Shown: piece by piece, positions 39,164 through 48,557 of the stretch | Numbering within the stretch: position 1 is the first letter of the stretch | Layout of the letters: each line of letters begins with the position of its first letter | Source: a virus | IMG/VR virus record: IMGVR_UViG_3300037339_000276 | Span: 1-57,785 of that record | Direction: 5' to 3' (one strand) | DNA length: 57,785 nt | Made by a program: the position numbers and the translations under genes | Notes under the pieces: generated by a model | The model's input: only the letters and a program-made list of their open reading frames with translations | Databases searched by the model: none | Told to the model about the DNA's origin: nothing

Positions 39164-39534
39164 TGTCCCGCACTGCAATCAACGCCGGACGGCGTATGAC
39201 CATCACAGCAGACCGAGCAATGGCTGCTGGAGACTTCGTTTATTTTCAGGGCTTCTTTGGTACAGTTGATGATGATGCCGCCTCTGGCGAGCTAGTCACG
39301 CTAATCCTCGATGCAGGGGTTCGGTCACTCAAGAATATCTTTGGTAGCACTATTCCACGTGGTACCAAGATGTTTGCGGCGCCGACTACAGCACCAGCCA
39401 CTACTCTTATTCTCTACCCGGCAGCTTCTGTGCCATCTGGCGGACTCCCTGTGGGTAGGGTTTGGGCAACAGGCGTTGCTTCGTCGGCTTCGGCAACTCT
39501 CAAGGTTGCTTTGTTCCATCCGAATGCTCAGTAA
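39163..39534 (+). CDS. Capsid decoration-type protein (DUF2190-like)
   Basis: A 123-residue beta-rich protein (RRMTITADRAMAAGDFVYFQGFFG, LPVGRVWATGVASSASATLKVALF) with the layout of DUF2190-type head decoration proteins. It lies between protease and major capsid, the usual place. One-base overlap with the protease stop. Confidence 0.72.
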   Translation: MSRTAINAGRRMTITADRAMAAGDFVYFQGFFGTVDDDAASGELVTLILDAGVRSLKNIFGSTIPRGTKMFAAPTTAPATTLILYPAASVPSGGLPVGRVWATGVASSASATLKVALFHPNAQ

Positions 39535-39547
39535 GGAGATTAGCTAA

Positions 39548-40609
39548 ATGCGATATCACGGTGCTCTTCCAGGCAATCCACTTGGGCTTGCACCCGGAAC
39601 CCACGTTCGACTTTTCGATGGATATATCGAGGGTCGTGAATCGATCGAGACGATGGATGCAGAAGAGGCTATGTCCTTTTCTGACTTCCCTACTTACCTC
39701 AGTAAGTTCATTCGTCATACATTTCTCGATCGTTTCACTGAGGTTCAGGGCGCTTGGACACAGTACACTCGAGATTTCTCTCTTGAAGATTTCGAGACTT
39801 ATACTAGCTCTCGCTTCGGTCGGTTTGACGACATTCCACAGAAGGCTCTGGGCGCTGAGTACGATCAGCTGACTCTTCGGGAGTTCCCCGGTGAGTCGAT
39901 TGCACTGAAAGAGTTCGGTGCAGCCATAGTCGTTACCCGTGAGCTTATCATTGGTGACCGGCTCAATAAGATTGCTGAACTCCCCCGACTGGCAGCTGAA
40001 GCTCTTGCTCGCACAATGAGCAAGGATGCTGCTATTAACCAGTTCCAGGCTAATCCGACGATGTACGACGGTAATGCACTGTTCAGCTCTGCTCATGCTA
40101 ATCTTGGGGCTGCCACAGCTCTGACTGCTAATGATGCGGGGATGGCACTGCTTCAGGCTCTAGAGTTAAAGCTTGATAGCCAGGTTGATGATGAGGGTTA
40201 TAAGATCCAGACGCCTGGAGCCCCTTACAGCATCATTGCTCCAATTGATTATCGCTGGATTCTGAATGCACTCGTGAATAACGAGACAATTCTTAATGCA
40301 GCTGGTACCGTACTAGTTTCTAACCTGGTCCGTGGTAGGTACAACGTCATTGAAGAGCGATTCTTCACTGACGCAAACAACTACTACATGGCCTCTGATC
40401 TTAAGGGGCCTCTTGGGTTCCTTGCAGCCATTACACTGAATGGACAGACTACTCCATTCATTGGACTGAAGGACCCGGGTGTTCGTGGAGTCCTTGGTGG
40501 TAATGATCCATACACCTTCGACTTTGATGAAGTTGCATGGAAGTTACGCCATGACTTCTCGTTCAAGCCAGTTGAGTGGCGCGGGATAGCCGCTTCACTG
40601 CCAGCATAA
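39548..40609 (+). CDS. Major capsid protein
   Basis: A 353-residue protein with features of Mu gpT/HK97-fold capsids: FGAAIVVTRELIIGDRLNKIAELPRLAAEALARTMSKDA, DGNALFSSAHANLGA, and a C-terminal KLRHDFSFKPVEWRG. Preceded by AAGGAGATTAGCTAAATG. The 13-pair hairpin just after its stop may end or process a highly expressed transcript. Confidence 0.88.
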   Translation: MRYHGALPGNPLGLAPGTHVRLFDGYIEGRESIETMDAEEAMSFSDFPTYLSKFIRHTFLDRFTEVQGAWTQYTRDFSLEDFETYTSSRFGRFDDIPQKALGAEYDQLTLREFPGESIALKEFGAAIVVTRELIIGDRLNKIAELPRLAAEALARTMSKDAAINQFQANPTMYDGNALFSSAHANLGAATALTANDAGMALLQALELKLDSQVDDEGYKIQTPGAPYSIIAPIDYRWILNALVNNETILNAAGTVLVSNLVRGRYNVIEERFFTDANNYYMASDLKGPLGFLAAITLNGQTTPFIGLKDPGVRGVLGGNDPYTFDFDEVAWKLRHDFSFKPVEWRGIAASLPA

Positions 40610-40617
40610 TTTCCACG

Positions 40618-40653
40618 GTGGGGGCTCAGATTGGGCATAGTCTGGGCTCCCAC
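40618..40653 (+). terminator. Strong hairpin after the major capsid gene
   Basis: GTGGGGGCTCAGA (40618-40630) pairs with TCTGGGCTCCCAC (40641-40653) through 13 pairs including two G-T. No T run follows, so it may be a partial terminator or an mRNA-stabilising hairpin that raises capsid expression over the downstream glycosyltransferase. Confidence 0.65.
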
Positions 40654-40702
40654 ACAACTTCCAACGTGCTACTATGCACTATGATAGAGGAGACTGGCGG
40701 CA

Positions 40703-43669
40703 ATGGCAACTATTTCTCTTGGCATGATTGTACGGAATGAAGGACGTACTCTTAATGCCTGTCTTTCTTCTGTAGTTCCCCATGTTGATCAGATAGTCAT
40801 TGGTCTTGGCGGTAAGTCTGATGATGATACTGAAAAGATTATTCAAGAGTTCAAAGATGACGGTTATCCAATTGAAGTCTTTGAAATAGAGTGGCATGAG
40901 GACTTTGCAGAGGCAAGGAATTTAGTTCTTGAACGGTGTACTGGAGAATACTTTCTTTGGATAGATGGCGATGATACACTAGTCGGCGGAGAAAAGCTTC
41001 ATGACTACATCAACAACTATCCCAACCTAGACGCTTTCTACTTCGGATATGATTACGGACGTGATGAGAGCGGGTTAACCGTCTGCTATCTCATCAGGGA
41101 AAGACTAGTCAAGAGGCACCCAGAACTCCCTGTGGACTGGTCTTGGTCCGGTAAGGTTCACGAGGTTTTGATTCCAAAGTTTGAACAGGCGGTAATGAAG
41201 GTTGATGATGTAGTAGTCATTCACCATAAGCCGCCATTCAAACATGAACCTGACAGAAATTTACGGATTCTTTACCAGCAGCTAAGTGATTCTGAACCTA
41301 ATCCAGATCCTAGGCTGCTAGTATATCTTGGATCTGAAAACTTAGGTCGTGGGGAGACTAGAGAAGGAATTCTCCACCTCCAACGGTTTGTTAAACTTAG
41401 TGGTTGGGATGAAGAGCAATACCAAGCACAAGTGAGAATTTCTCACGCTTGGCGTAGTCTTGGTGAGATTGATAAATCCATCAAGGCTGCTCAAGAAGCT
41501 ATTGCTATGATGCCTGACTGGCCTGATGCTTATTTTGCGATGGCTAAGTCTTATGCTTCTGAACCACTTAGTAACTGGAAAACTGTTCTTGAGTATGTCA
41601 AGGTTGGGGTTTCTAAGCCTAAGCCCAGAACAATGCTTATCATTAACCCACTTGACTACACATATGAGCCTTCTCTTTTAATAGCATTGGCATATACTCA
41701 TCTTGGTGATTATGAGATTGCCTTGAAGAATTATGAGAATGCTTATGAACTCAAGCAGGACCCAGCAATAGCAGATCAGATAAGACTTCTTAGACGCTCA
41801 GTAGAAATGAATCTAGTTCAGCATGCTTTCATGACTCTTCGAGAATATCTTGGAAAGCATGATGAATGGCTAAAGGTTAGGAAGCTCTTTGATGTTGTTC
41901 CCAAGCATCTAGAACATAGTACTGCTATTAGAGAAGTCTGGGAACGGTCTATGCTTCAAACCGGACACATAGAAAATCCCCAGATAATGATAGATTTCTA
42001 TAACGATAATCCACACTGGACTCCTATGGCGGATGAGAGGATTCTCGATCCAGAGTGGTTGAAGTACCCACGATTGAAGTATGCAGTAGACGTTGCTAAG
42101 CGTGTTAAAGCCAAAACTATAGTAGATTGGGGGTGTTCTGATGGATTCATCGCACTCCCGCTCGCAAAAGAACTTGGAGCCCACGTTACCGGATTCGACC
42201 TTGATCCTCGTTGTACAGACCTTGCAACAGTACGAGCTAAGGAATGGGGAATTGATGCTCGTTTCGAAGTCGGTAACGTGGATGAGATCGGAGGATGGGA
42301 AGGTGAAAAAGCTGACCTTGCTATCTTCTTCGAAGTCATAGAACATGTAGTTGATCCCGCACAAACATTAACTAAACTAGAGAAGACTGCTAAACATATT
42401 GCCATGACTACTCCATATCTTTCTTGGGAAGATGGCAATATTCCAGCTTGGGATAAACTGGAACCAAAAGGACATCTTAGAATCTTTGACCAATACGACC
42501 TAGAGAGATTGCTCAATGGTCGTGGCCAGATTATGAATATCTACCGAGAACCATGGGGTCCCACAGGCTGGCTGTTTGCTGATTATAAGCCTGGTGTTAA
42601 ACTCGGCAAGACCATAATCATAGGCGCCCAATCAGGTTTAGAAGAATGGGGGCCAAGGAAGCTACAAACTGGTGGACTGGGCGGATCTGAACTAGCAGTT
42701 ATTAAGCTTGCTGAAGCTCTTGCTAGTAAAGATAGAAGGCCCATTGTCTATAATCCCATTGATGAGCCTGGATACTATAATGGGGTTTGTTATAGACCAG
42801 TTGACCATTTCAGGACAGAGATACACTCACAACTCTACATATCTTGGAGAATGCCCGAGGCAGCTGACTGGGGAATAAACACGGACCACTTATCCCTGTG
42901 GCTACATGACGTAGATTATGGTGATAGGCTTACTAAGGAACGTGCTTCTAGATTCAATTCCATAGTTGTTTTAACTAACTGGCATAAAGAACACGTCCTT
43001 TCAGTATACCCATTCATTGATCCTAAAAAGATCTTTGTTATAGGGAATGGTGTTGATAAGACTCGTTTTGAGTTAGATATGTCTAGAAATCACAAGAAGA
43101 TTATCTATTCATCTTCACCAGATAGAGGTTTAGATGTAATACTTGAACATATCTGGCCAAAGATAATAGAAGCCGTGCCAGACGCTGAACTTCATGTATA
43201 CTATGGCTGGGAAAGTTTTGATAAAGCTGCTTCCCTACCAGGTTACGGTCATTTAGTTCAGTTCCGGCAGAAAATGGATGAACTTTTTCTTAGATCTAAG
43301 AATGTAGTTCAGCATGGTAGGATTCCGCAAGACTTGTTAGCTAAGGAAATGCAGGAGGCATCTATTTGGCTTTATCCAACATACTTCTCTGAAACTTACT
43401 GCATTACTGCTATCGAAGCCCAGTTAGCTGGAGCAATACCTGTTACTAATAAACTTGCTGGGCTTAGTGAAACAGTTCAAGGCGGAATCAGTATAGATGG
43501 TAATGTTTATGACCCTGAAGTTCAGAAGTCATATGCTGAAGCTGTAATTCATCTACTAAATAGTGAAGAAGATAATGATCTTCGACAAACAATTAAGGAA
43601 TCAGCTCCCGCAGTTACTTGGGATCAGGTAGCAGCAAATTGGGAACAATTCCTAGTGAAGGAGAAATAG
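40703..43669 (+). CDS. Glycosyltransferase GT2 - TPR - methyltransferase - glycosyltransferase GT4 fusion
   Basis: A 988-residue multidomain enzyme. Residues 1-220 are a GT2 (MIVRNEGRTLNACLSSV, DGDD at 88-91). Residues about 225-400 are TPR-like helical pairs (ALAYTHLGDYEIALKNYENA). Residues about 440-600 are a class I methyltransferase (VDWGCSDG at 474-481, FFEVIEHVVDP). Residues about 640-988 are a GT4 (LGGSELAVIKLAEAL, VIGNGVDKTRF, SETYCITAIEAQLAGAIPV with the EX7E motif). Cytoplasmic. Likely builds and methyl-caps a short glycan, plausibly on virion proteins because it sits between capsid and tail genes. Confidence 0.88.
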   Translation: MATISLGMIVRNEGRTLNACLSSVVPHVDQIVIGLGGKSDDDTEKIIQEFKDDGYPIEVFEIEWHEDFAEARNLVLERCTGEYFLWIDGDDTLVGGEKLHDYINNYPNLDAFYFGYDYGRDESGLTVCYLIRERLVKRHPELPVDWSWSGKVHEVLIPKFEQAVMKVDDVVVIHHKPPFKHEPDRNLRILYQQLSDSEPNPDPRLLVYLGSENLGRGETREGILHLQRFVKLSGWDEEQYQAQVRISHAWRSLGEIDKSIKAAQEAIAMMPDWPDAYFAMAKSYASEPLSNWKTVLEYVKVGVSKPKPRTMLIINPLDYTYEPSLLIALAYTHLGDYEIALKNYENAYELKQDPAIADQIRLLRRSVEMNLVQHAFMTLREYLGKHDEWLKVRKLFDVVPKHLEHSTAIREVWERSMLQTGHIENPQIMIDFYNDNPHWTPMADERILDPEWLKYPRLKYAVDVAKRVKAKTIVDWGCSDGFIALPLAKELGAHVTGFDLDPRCTDLATVRAKEWGIDARFEVGNVDEIGGWEGEKADLAIFFEVIEHVVDPAQTLTKLEKTAKHIAMTTPYLSWEDGNIPAWDKLEPKGHLRIFDQYDLERLLNGRGQIMNIYREPWGPTGWLFADYKPGVKLGKTIIIGAQSGLEEWGPRKLQTGGLGGSELAVIKLAEALASKDRRPIVYNPIDEPGYYNGVCYRPVDHFRTEIHSQLYISWRMPEAADWGINTDHLSLWLHDVDYGDRLTKERASRFNSIVVLTNWHKEHVLSVYPFIDPKKIFVIGNGVDKTRFELDMSRNHKKIIYSSSPDRGLDVILEHIWPKIIEAVPDAELHVYYGWESFDKAASLPGYGHLVQFRQKMDELFLRSKNVVQHGRIPQDLLAKEMQEASIWLYPTYFSETYCITAIEAQLAGAIPVTNKLAGLSETVQGGISIDGNVYDPEVQKSYAEAVIHLLNSEEDNDLRQTIKESAPAVTWDQVAANWEQFLVKEK

Positions 43670-43672
43670 TTC

Positions 43673-44101
43673 GTGGCTAATGCACTTCATGATACCGGCC
43701 GTGATGCCTTTCTTCGTGGCTCTATTAACTGGCTAACTTCTCCAATTAGGGCTCAGTTGGTTTCTATTTCAAACCAGCCAACAGCTTATGTATTCAATGC
43801 TTCTTTGGATACAGTATTCGCTTCAGTTCCAACTGGGGCTAGGGTCGGCTTCTCAGCTCCTAGTCTTGGTGGTAGAACTGCTACCTCTGGCATTGCTGAT
43901 GCATCAGACCAGGTCTTTACAGCAGTCTCTGGGCCTACAGTTGGTGCTATTCTTATCTTCGCTTCAACTGCTACCGCCAATGCTTCTGACTGGCAGCTTA
44001 TTGCTTACATCGACACTGCTACTGGCGAGCCTGTGGGACCAAACGGTGGAGATATCACTGCTCAGTGGGATAATGCCACCAACAAGATCTTCAAGCTATA
44101 A
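43673..44101 (+). CDS. Virion structural protein (putative)
   Basis: A 142-residue beta-rich protein from GTG 43673, behind AAGGAGAAATAG. LHDTGRDAFLRGSINWLTSPIRAQLV opens it, a pattern shared with small head or tail proteins of other phages, and GDITAQWDNATNKIFKL closes it. A strong hairpin follows. Possibly a decoration or tail-associated protein. Confidence 0.65.
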   Translation: MANALHDTGRDAFLRGSINWLTSPIRAQLVSISNQPTAYVFNASLDTVFASVPTGARVGFSAPSLGGRTATSGIADASDQVFTAVSGPTVGAILIFASTATANASDWQLIAYIDTATGEPVGPNGGDITAQWDNATNKIFKL

Positions 44102-44111
44102 AGTAGTTTAG

Positions 44112-44141
44112 GGGGGAAGCCGTTTTTAGATGGCTTCCCCC
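44112..44141 (+). terminator. Strong hairpin after the structural gene
   Basis: GGGGGAAGCC (44112-44121) pairs perfectly with GGCTTCCCCC (44132-44141), loop of ten with five T residues. There is no T run after it. It marks the border between ordinary-GC genes and the GC-rich block starting at 44160. Confidence 0.65.
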
Positions 44142-44161
44142 ACCATGATTGGAACTTCGTC

Positions 44162-44497
44162 ATGGCTTTCGTTGTATGGTACGAACTGATCGACCTTAAC
44201 GTCATCGGCGGGGCGGTCGATGCCAACCTCTCCGCTCTGTCGGTCGCTGACCGGAACCTCGCACGCAAGTACTGGCAGGGCGGCGCCAGCGGCTGGGCTA
44301 CTGCTCCCGTCGGCCACTGGTCCGGCGATGATCTGTGCTCACTGTGTCGTCAACTCGTCATCACCTTCGGGACGCTGGCCGAGTTCCGCGCCCTGCTCCA
44401 CCGGATCGCCGATGCGCTCGGCGGGGACGCCCTGTACCTCCACGCGCTCGCCGACGACATGGGCAACCCGTGGGGCGGGCAGGACCCGTTCCCATGA
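44162..44497 (+). CDS. GC-rich hypothetical protein
   Basis: A 111-residue protein with DANLSALSVADRNLARKYWQG, SGDDLCSLCRQLVITFG and helical Ala-rich segments. Codon use is far more GC-rich than in upstream genes, matching the first third of the next gene, so both came together. Function unknown; position suggests a tail or fibre accessory. Confidence 0.6.
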   Translation: MAFVVWYELIDLNVIGGAVDANLSALSVADRNLARKYWQGGASGWATAPVGHWSGDDLCSLCRQLVITFGTLAEFRALLHRIADALGGDALYLHALADDMGNPWGGQDPFP

Positions 44498-44507
44498 GGG
44501 CTGACTG

Positions 44508-47500
44508 ATGACCGTCACGTTCGCCACCGGGTTCGAGGGTCAGGAAGAAACGGTCGATGAAATCGTCCTCTCGGCCGCCACGTACTCGACCGCGCAGGCC
44601 CGAACCGGCGCGGCGTCCGTCCGGTGCAATCCGATCTCCGGAGGCAACGCGATCTTCGTGGGGCTGCCCGTTTTGGGCTGGTTGCATTGGGGTATGCGCG
44701 TCGCCTCGCTGCCGAGCGTGTCACGGAGGATCACCCCGAGCGCCACTGGGGCGAACTATTGGCTCAACAGCGACGGGACCATCTCCGTCTACGACGGAGT
44801 CACGCTTCGTGGCACGTCAGCAACCGCGCTGTCCGTCAACGTTTGGTACTGGATAGGAATGAGGCTCAGCTCCGGAACGTCCGTTCCGTGTCTGCAAATC
44901 GACGGGACGACCGAGGTCACTGCCACGATAGCAGCCCCTGATGGCTCTACCTCCTCCTACGGCTTTCCTGGCATCGAAGCGTCGGCCGCCGACGCGTACT
45001 TCGATGACATTGTCTGCGACGGCGCCGGTTTCCTCGGCCCGTCGAAGGTGGACATCGCGCTCCCCATCAGCGACAACTACCGCGACGCCAACTGGACGGG
45101 CGGCGCGGGCGGCACGACGAACCTGTGGGACGCCATCAACAACACCCCGCCGGCTGGCCTCGCGTCGGCATCCGAGACGAATACGACCAACATCGAGGCC
45201 ATCGCCAGCTCGACAGGCACCTACATCGCCAACCTGGAGACGTACACGACGCTCGGGGTCAAGGCGGGCGACACGGTGCTCGCGGTCCGGCCGGTCGTCC
45301 GACACGGCGAGGACATCTCGACCGGCACCAAGACGATGCAGAACGTTGGGACGCTGACCAATCCGACGATCACGGGCGCTACCATGACGTTCGGCGACGA
45401 CCTCGGTGCGCACGGTGCCGAACCCGGCAACTGGGTCACGAACTTCGGGCCCTTTACGGCCAGCCCGTCCGTCACGCTCGGCACCAGTCCGACGATCAAG
45501 GCGGAGCGGGCCAGTCAGTCACGCGTCGGCTGCATCGACTTCATGGGGCTGGTGGTGGCGTGGACCCCGGCGCCAGCTAGAGTTATCCAGCCCTCAGCAA
45601 TCGCTTCGGCTGAAGCATTCGGGACAACTACATTAGTTCAAGCTGCTGGCGGTGGCAGTATCTCACCTAGTGGAATCACTTCTGCAGAAGCTGTTGGTAC
45701 TCATACACTAGTTCCTGGACCAGTTAATATAGTTCCATCGGGTATAGCTTCAACTGAAGCTTTTGGGGCTCTAGTACTTAAACCAGCTAACTTAATCATT
45801 CCATCTGCCATACCTTCTTTCGGGATTGTAGAAGCCCCAGTACTCTCTCACGGCCCCGTGGTTATGGTTACTTCTGCCATTGCCACAGGTGGGGCTGTAG
45901 GGACTCCATCGCTTCTTGCTGGCCCAGTAACTGTCATCGTGAATGCCATTGCTTCTGGTGAAGCAATTGGTACTCATATTCTTAGTTCTCTTAGAACTAT
46001 TTCACCACAAGCCATTAGTTCACCTGCTCTTGGTGAATATCCAAGCAGAGACACATTCACTGATAGTAACGGAACTACTCTACAACCTCACAAACCAGAT
46101 GAAGGCCCAATCTGGGACTCCGTCTTTAATGATCTCACTGACTATATAATCCAAGGCAACAAACTTAATCGTTCTGCAACTTCTTTCAATATCATAGTCA
46201 TTGAGACTCAAACAGCAGATACCGAAGTTACTGCCACTTTCTCCGTACTAGAGAACAGCTGTGGTATCTTTGCCAGGTTTAAGGATTCTGGCAATACCTG
46301 GGAACTGTTCTATGACTACGGAGTTGGCTGGCGACTTGATAAAGTTGTTGGGGCGGTTGACAACTTTATCGGCTCTGTTCTACCCGGATCAATTGGAACA
46401 GTTACTCTTCGAGTTGACGGTGATGTAATCACCGCAATTGGTCCAGATGGATCACAAGTCTCTACTGTTGATAGTTTCCAGAATGGCTTCCAGAAGACAG
46501 CTCTTAATCTGAGAGGTTTTTCTGGAGTTGCTTCAGTAGTAGATGATTGGTTAGTTAGATCTATTGTTAAGCCCACGCTCTTATCTGTAGCTACTATATT
46601 ACCATCTGGAATAACTTCAGCAGAAATCTTCGGTGATGCTACTCTCGTCTTGGGCGGTATAGCTGGTAGTTCTATATCTCCAACGGGAATTGCTTCAGAT
46701 GAAGTTATAGGTGCTCATACATTAGTTCCCGGCAATGTAAACATTCAACCAATAGGAATTGCTAGCTCTGAGGCTATTGGGTCAGCCACACTTCTGCATG
46801 GCAATGTAAACATTCAACCAATAGGAATTGCTAGTGCTGAAGCACTGGGCTCTGTTACATTAGTTTCAACAGCGAAAATAATTGCTACTGGGATATCTAC
46901 CTCTGAATCACTAGGTAATCATACCCTAGTTCATGGTAATGTTTTAATTGTACCAATAGGGATATCTACCTCTGAATCACTAGGTAATCATACCCTAGTT
47001 CATGGTAATGTTTTAATTGTACCAATAGGGATATCTACCTCTGAATCACTAGGTAATCATACCCTAGTTCATGGTAATGTTTTAATTGTACCAATAGGGA
47101 TATCTACCTCTGAAGCACTGGGCTCTGTTACATTAGTTCATGGTAATGTTTTAATTGTACCAATAGGGATATCTTCAAGCGAAGTAATTCCTACGCCAAC
47201 ACTATCTATTGGCACTTCACAGATATTACCAGCAGGAATACCATCACCTGAGGTATTAGGAACTACTACTCTTCTTGCCGGCAATGTAAACATACAGCCC
47301 GCCGGAATTACAAGTGGAGAAGCACTAGGATCAGTTGTTCTTCTAACTAGCAATGTAAACATTCAACCAGCAGGAATTGCTAGCTCTGAAGCTATAGGGG
47401 CTTTAACACTAGTTTCTATAGCTCAGATACTTCCAGTTGCTATTGGTAGTAGTGAAGCATTTGGCGCTCATACCTTAGTTCATGGCAACGTCTTCATTAT

Positions 47501-48557
47501 ACCGAATGGGATAGCTTCTGTTGAGGTTGTTCCAGCCCCGGCATTATTCACTGGCGCTGGTCAGATCCTAGTTAATGGAATACCAAGTGCTGAGGCATTT
47601 GGTTCCGCAGTATTACTTCACGGCAACGTAAACATCCAGCCCACAGGGATTATCTCTGCTGAAGCATTTGGCAGTGATGTCCTGGCTGCTACCGCTATTA
47701 TTCAGCCTGTGGCAGTTGGCAGTGCCGAGTCGTTCGGTGCACATACTATTAAAGCTGCTGCCACTCTGCTTCCAACCTCTATAGGAAGTGGAGAGGCATT
47801 AGGATTAGGTACTCTAGTTCATGGGACTGCTTTCATTCTCCCCACGGGGATTATCTCAGCTGAGTCCATAGGTTCTCACTCACTAGTTTCTATTGGTGGA
47901 ACTATAGCCGCCAGTGGAATTCCATCAGCTGAAGCATTTGGTAATACTGTTCTTAGAGCTGGTAATGTTAATATAATTCCAGCTGGAATTGTATCAGCTC
48001 AGGCACTTGGGGTTACTGTTCTAGCGGCAACTAATAAGATCATCCCCAACAGCATTCCATCTGCTGAAGCTTTCGGGTCCCAGACGGTTCTTCATGGCGG
48101 TGTCATTGTCAGTCCTACCGGTATAGTTACCGGAGAGGCCCTTGGTACCCCAGTAATCTCTTCGGGACAATCCCTGATAGCCCCAACTGGAATACCAAGT
48201 GGTGGAGCCTTTGGTTCCACATCCTTAATTCCTACTAGTAAGATAGCTTCAGCTGGTATATCTTCGGCTGAACTATTCGGGCTGCCAATCTTAGTAGCTA
48301 TACCTCCACTAACTATAAATCCGCCTAGTATAAGTTCAACTGAACTATTAGGATTACCGTTACTGATACCGGGAGTTACTTTCATCAACCCGGGTGGAGT
48401 TTCTAGTAATGAAGCATTTGGTAACACTCTCATCAAGGGGGCTAGAACTGGATGGCAATGGACACACCAATCATCACAATCTGTTACTAAGACCGGCGGT
48501 TGGCCAGAGCTCGCAGATGCCTTGACTGGTACTAAACGCAATGAGGGTGATTCATGA
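44508..48557 (+). CDS. Giant repeat-containing virion protein with GC-rich lectin-like N-terminus
   Basis: A 1349-residue chimeric protein. Residues 1-358 are GC-rich and LamG/concanavalin-like (VTFATGFEGQEETVDE, YWLNSDGTISVYDG). Residues about 360-510 and 690-1310 are tandem ~23-33-residue repeats of the form I-x-P-x-G-I-x-S-x-E-A-x-G-x-x-x-L. Between them (about 510-690) is a second LamG-like domain (WDSVFNDLTDYIIQG, FARFKDSGNTWELFYD). Likely a long fibre or surface-exposed protein. GC content drops sharply at about 45580. Confidence 0.7.
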   Translation: MTVTFATGFEGQEETVDEIVLSAATYSTAQARTGAASVRCNPISGGNAIFVGLPVLGWLHWGMRVASLPSVSRRITPSATGANYWLNSDGTISVYDGVTLRGTSATALSVNVWYWIGMRLSSGTSVPCLQIDGTTEVTATIAAPDGSTSSYGFPGIEASAADAYFDDIVCDGAGFLGPSKVDIALPISDNYRDANWTGGAGGTTNLWDAINNTPPAGLASASETNTTNIEAIASSTGTYIANLETYTTLGVKAGDTVLAVRPVVRHGEDISTGTKTMQNVGTLTNPTITGATMTFGDDLGAHGAEPGNWVTNFGPFTASPSVTLGTSPTIKAERASQSRVGCIDFMGLVVAWTPAPARVIQPSAIASAEAFGTTTLVQAAGGGSISPSGITSAEAVGTHTLVPGPVNIVPSGIASTEAFGALVLKPANLIIPSAIPSFGIVEAPVLSHGPVVMVTSAIATGGAVGTPSLLAGPVTVIVNAIASGEAIGTHILSSLRTISPQAISSPALGEYPSRDTFTDSNGTTLQPHKPDEGPIWDSVFNDLTDYIIQGNKLNRSATSFNIIVIETQTADTEVTATFSVLENSCGIFARFKDSGNTWELFYDYGVGWRLDKVVGAVDNFIGSVLPGSIGTVTLRVDGDVITAIGPDGSQVSTVDSFQNGFQKTALNLRGFSGVASVVDDWLVRSIVKPTLLSVATILPSGITSAEIFGDATLVLGGIAGSSISPTGIASDEVIGAHTLVPGNVNIQPIGIASSEAIGSATLLHGNVNIQPIGIASAEALGSVTLVSTAKIIATGISTSESLGNHTLVHGNVLIVPIGISTSESLGNHTLVHGNVLIVPIGISTSESLGNHTLVHGNVLIVPIGISTSEALGSVTLVHGNVLIVPIGISSSEVIPTPTLSIGTSQILPAGIPSPEVLGTTTLLAGNVNIQPAGITSGEALGSVVLLTSNVNIQPAGIASSEAIGALTLVSIAQILPVAIGSSEAFGAHTLVHGNVFIIPNGIASVEVVPAPALFTGAGQILVNGIPSAEAFGSAVLLHGNVNIQPTGIISAEAFGSDVLAATAIIQPVAVGSAESFGAHTIKAAATLLPTSIGSGEALGLGTLVHGTAFILPTGIISAESIGSHSLVSIGGTIAASGIPSAEAFGNTVLRAGNVNIIPAGIVSAQALGVTVLAATNKIIPNSIPSAEAFGSQTVLHGGVIVSPTGIVTGEALGTPVISSGQSLIAPTGIPSGGAFGSTSLIPTSKIASAGISSAELFGLPILVAIPPLTINPPSISSTELLGLPLLIPGVTFINPGGVSSNEAFGNTLIKGARTGWQWTHQSSQSVTKTGGWPELADALTGTKRNEGDS
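45581..48420 (+). repeat. Protein-level repeat tract (GI-x-S-x-EA-x-G)
   Basis: Around 30 copies of a ~23-33-residue motif run through the C-terminal two-thirds of the 1349-residue protein, broken by a LamG-like insert at about 46035-46575. Most have diverged in DNA, but three are identical (46890-47096). Confidence 0.85.
46890..47096 (+). repeat. Three perfect 69-bp tandem DNA repeats
   Basis: Units start at 46890, 46959 and 47028, each encoding the same 23 residues (GISTSESLGNHTLVHG then NVLIVPI). A fourth unit at 47097 begins and ends the same but has a changed centre. Perfect identity implies recent expansion, and short-read assembly could have miscounted the copies. Confidence 0.95.

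Noticed and set aside
44515-45640. Several long alternative frames on both strands
   Set aside because: The GC-rich block opens spurious frames. They lack ribosome sites, overlap a better continuous frame and have Arg/Ser/Pro-rich translations typical of shadows.
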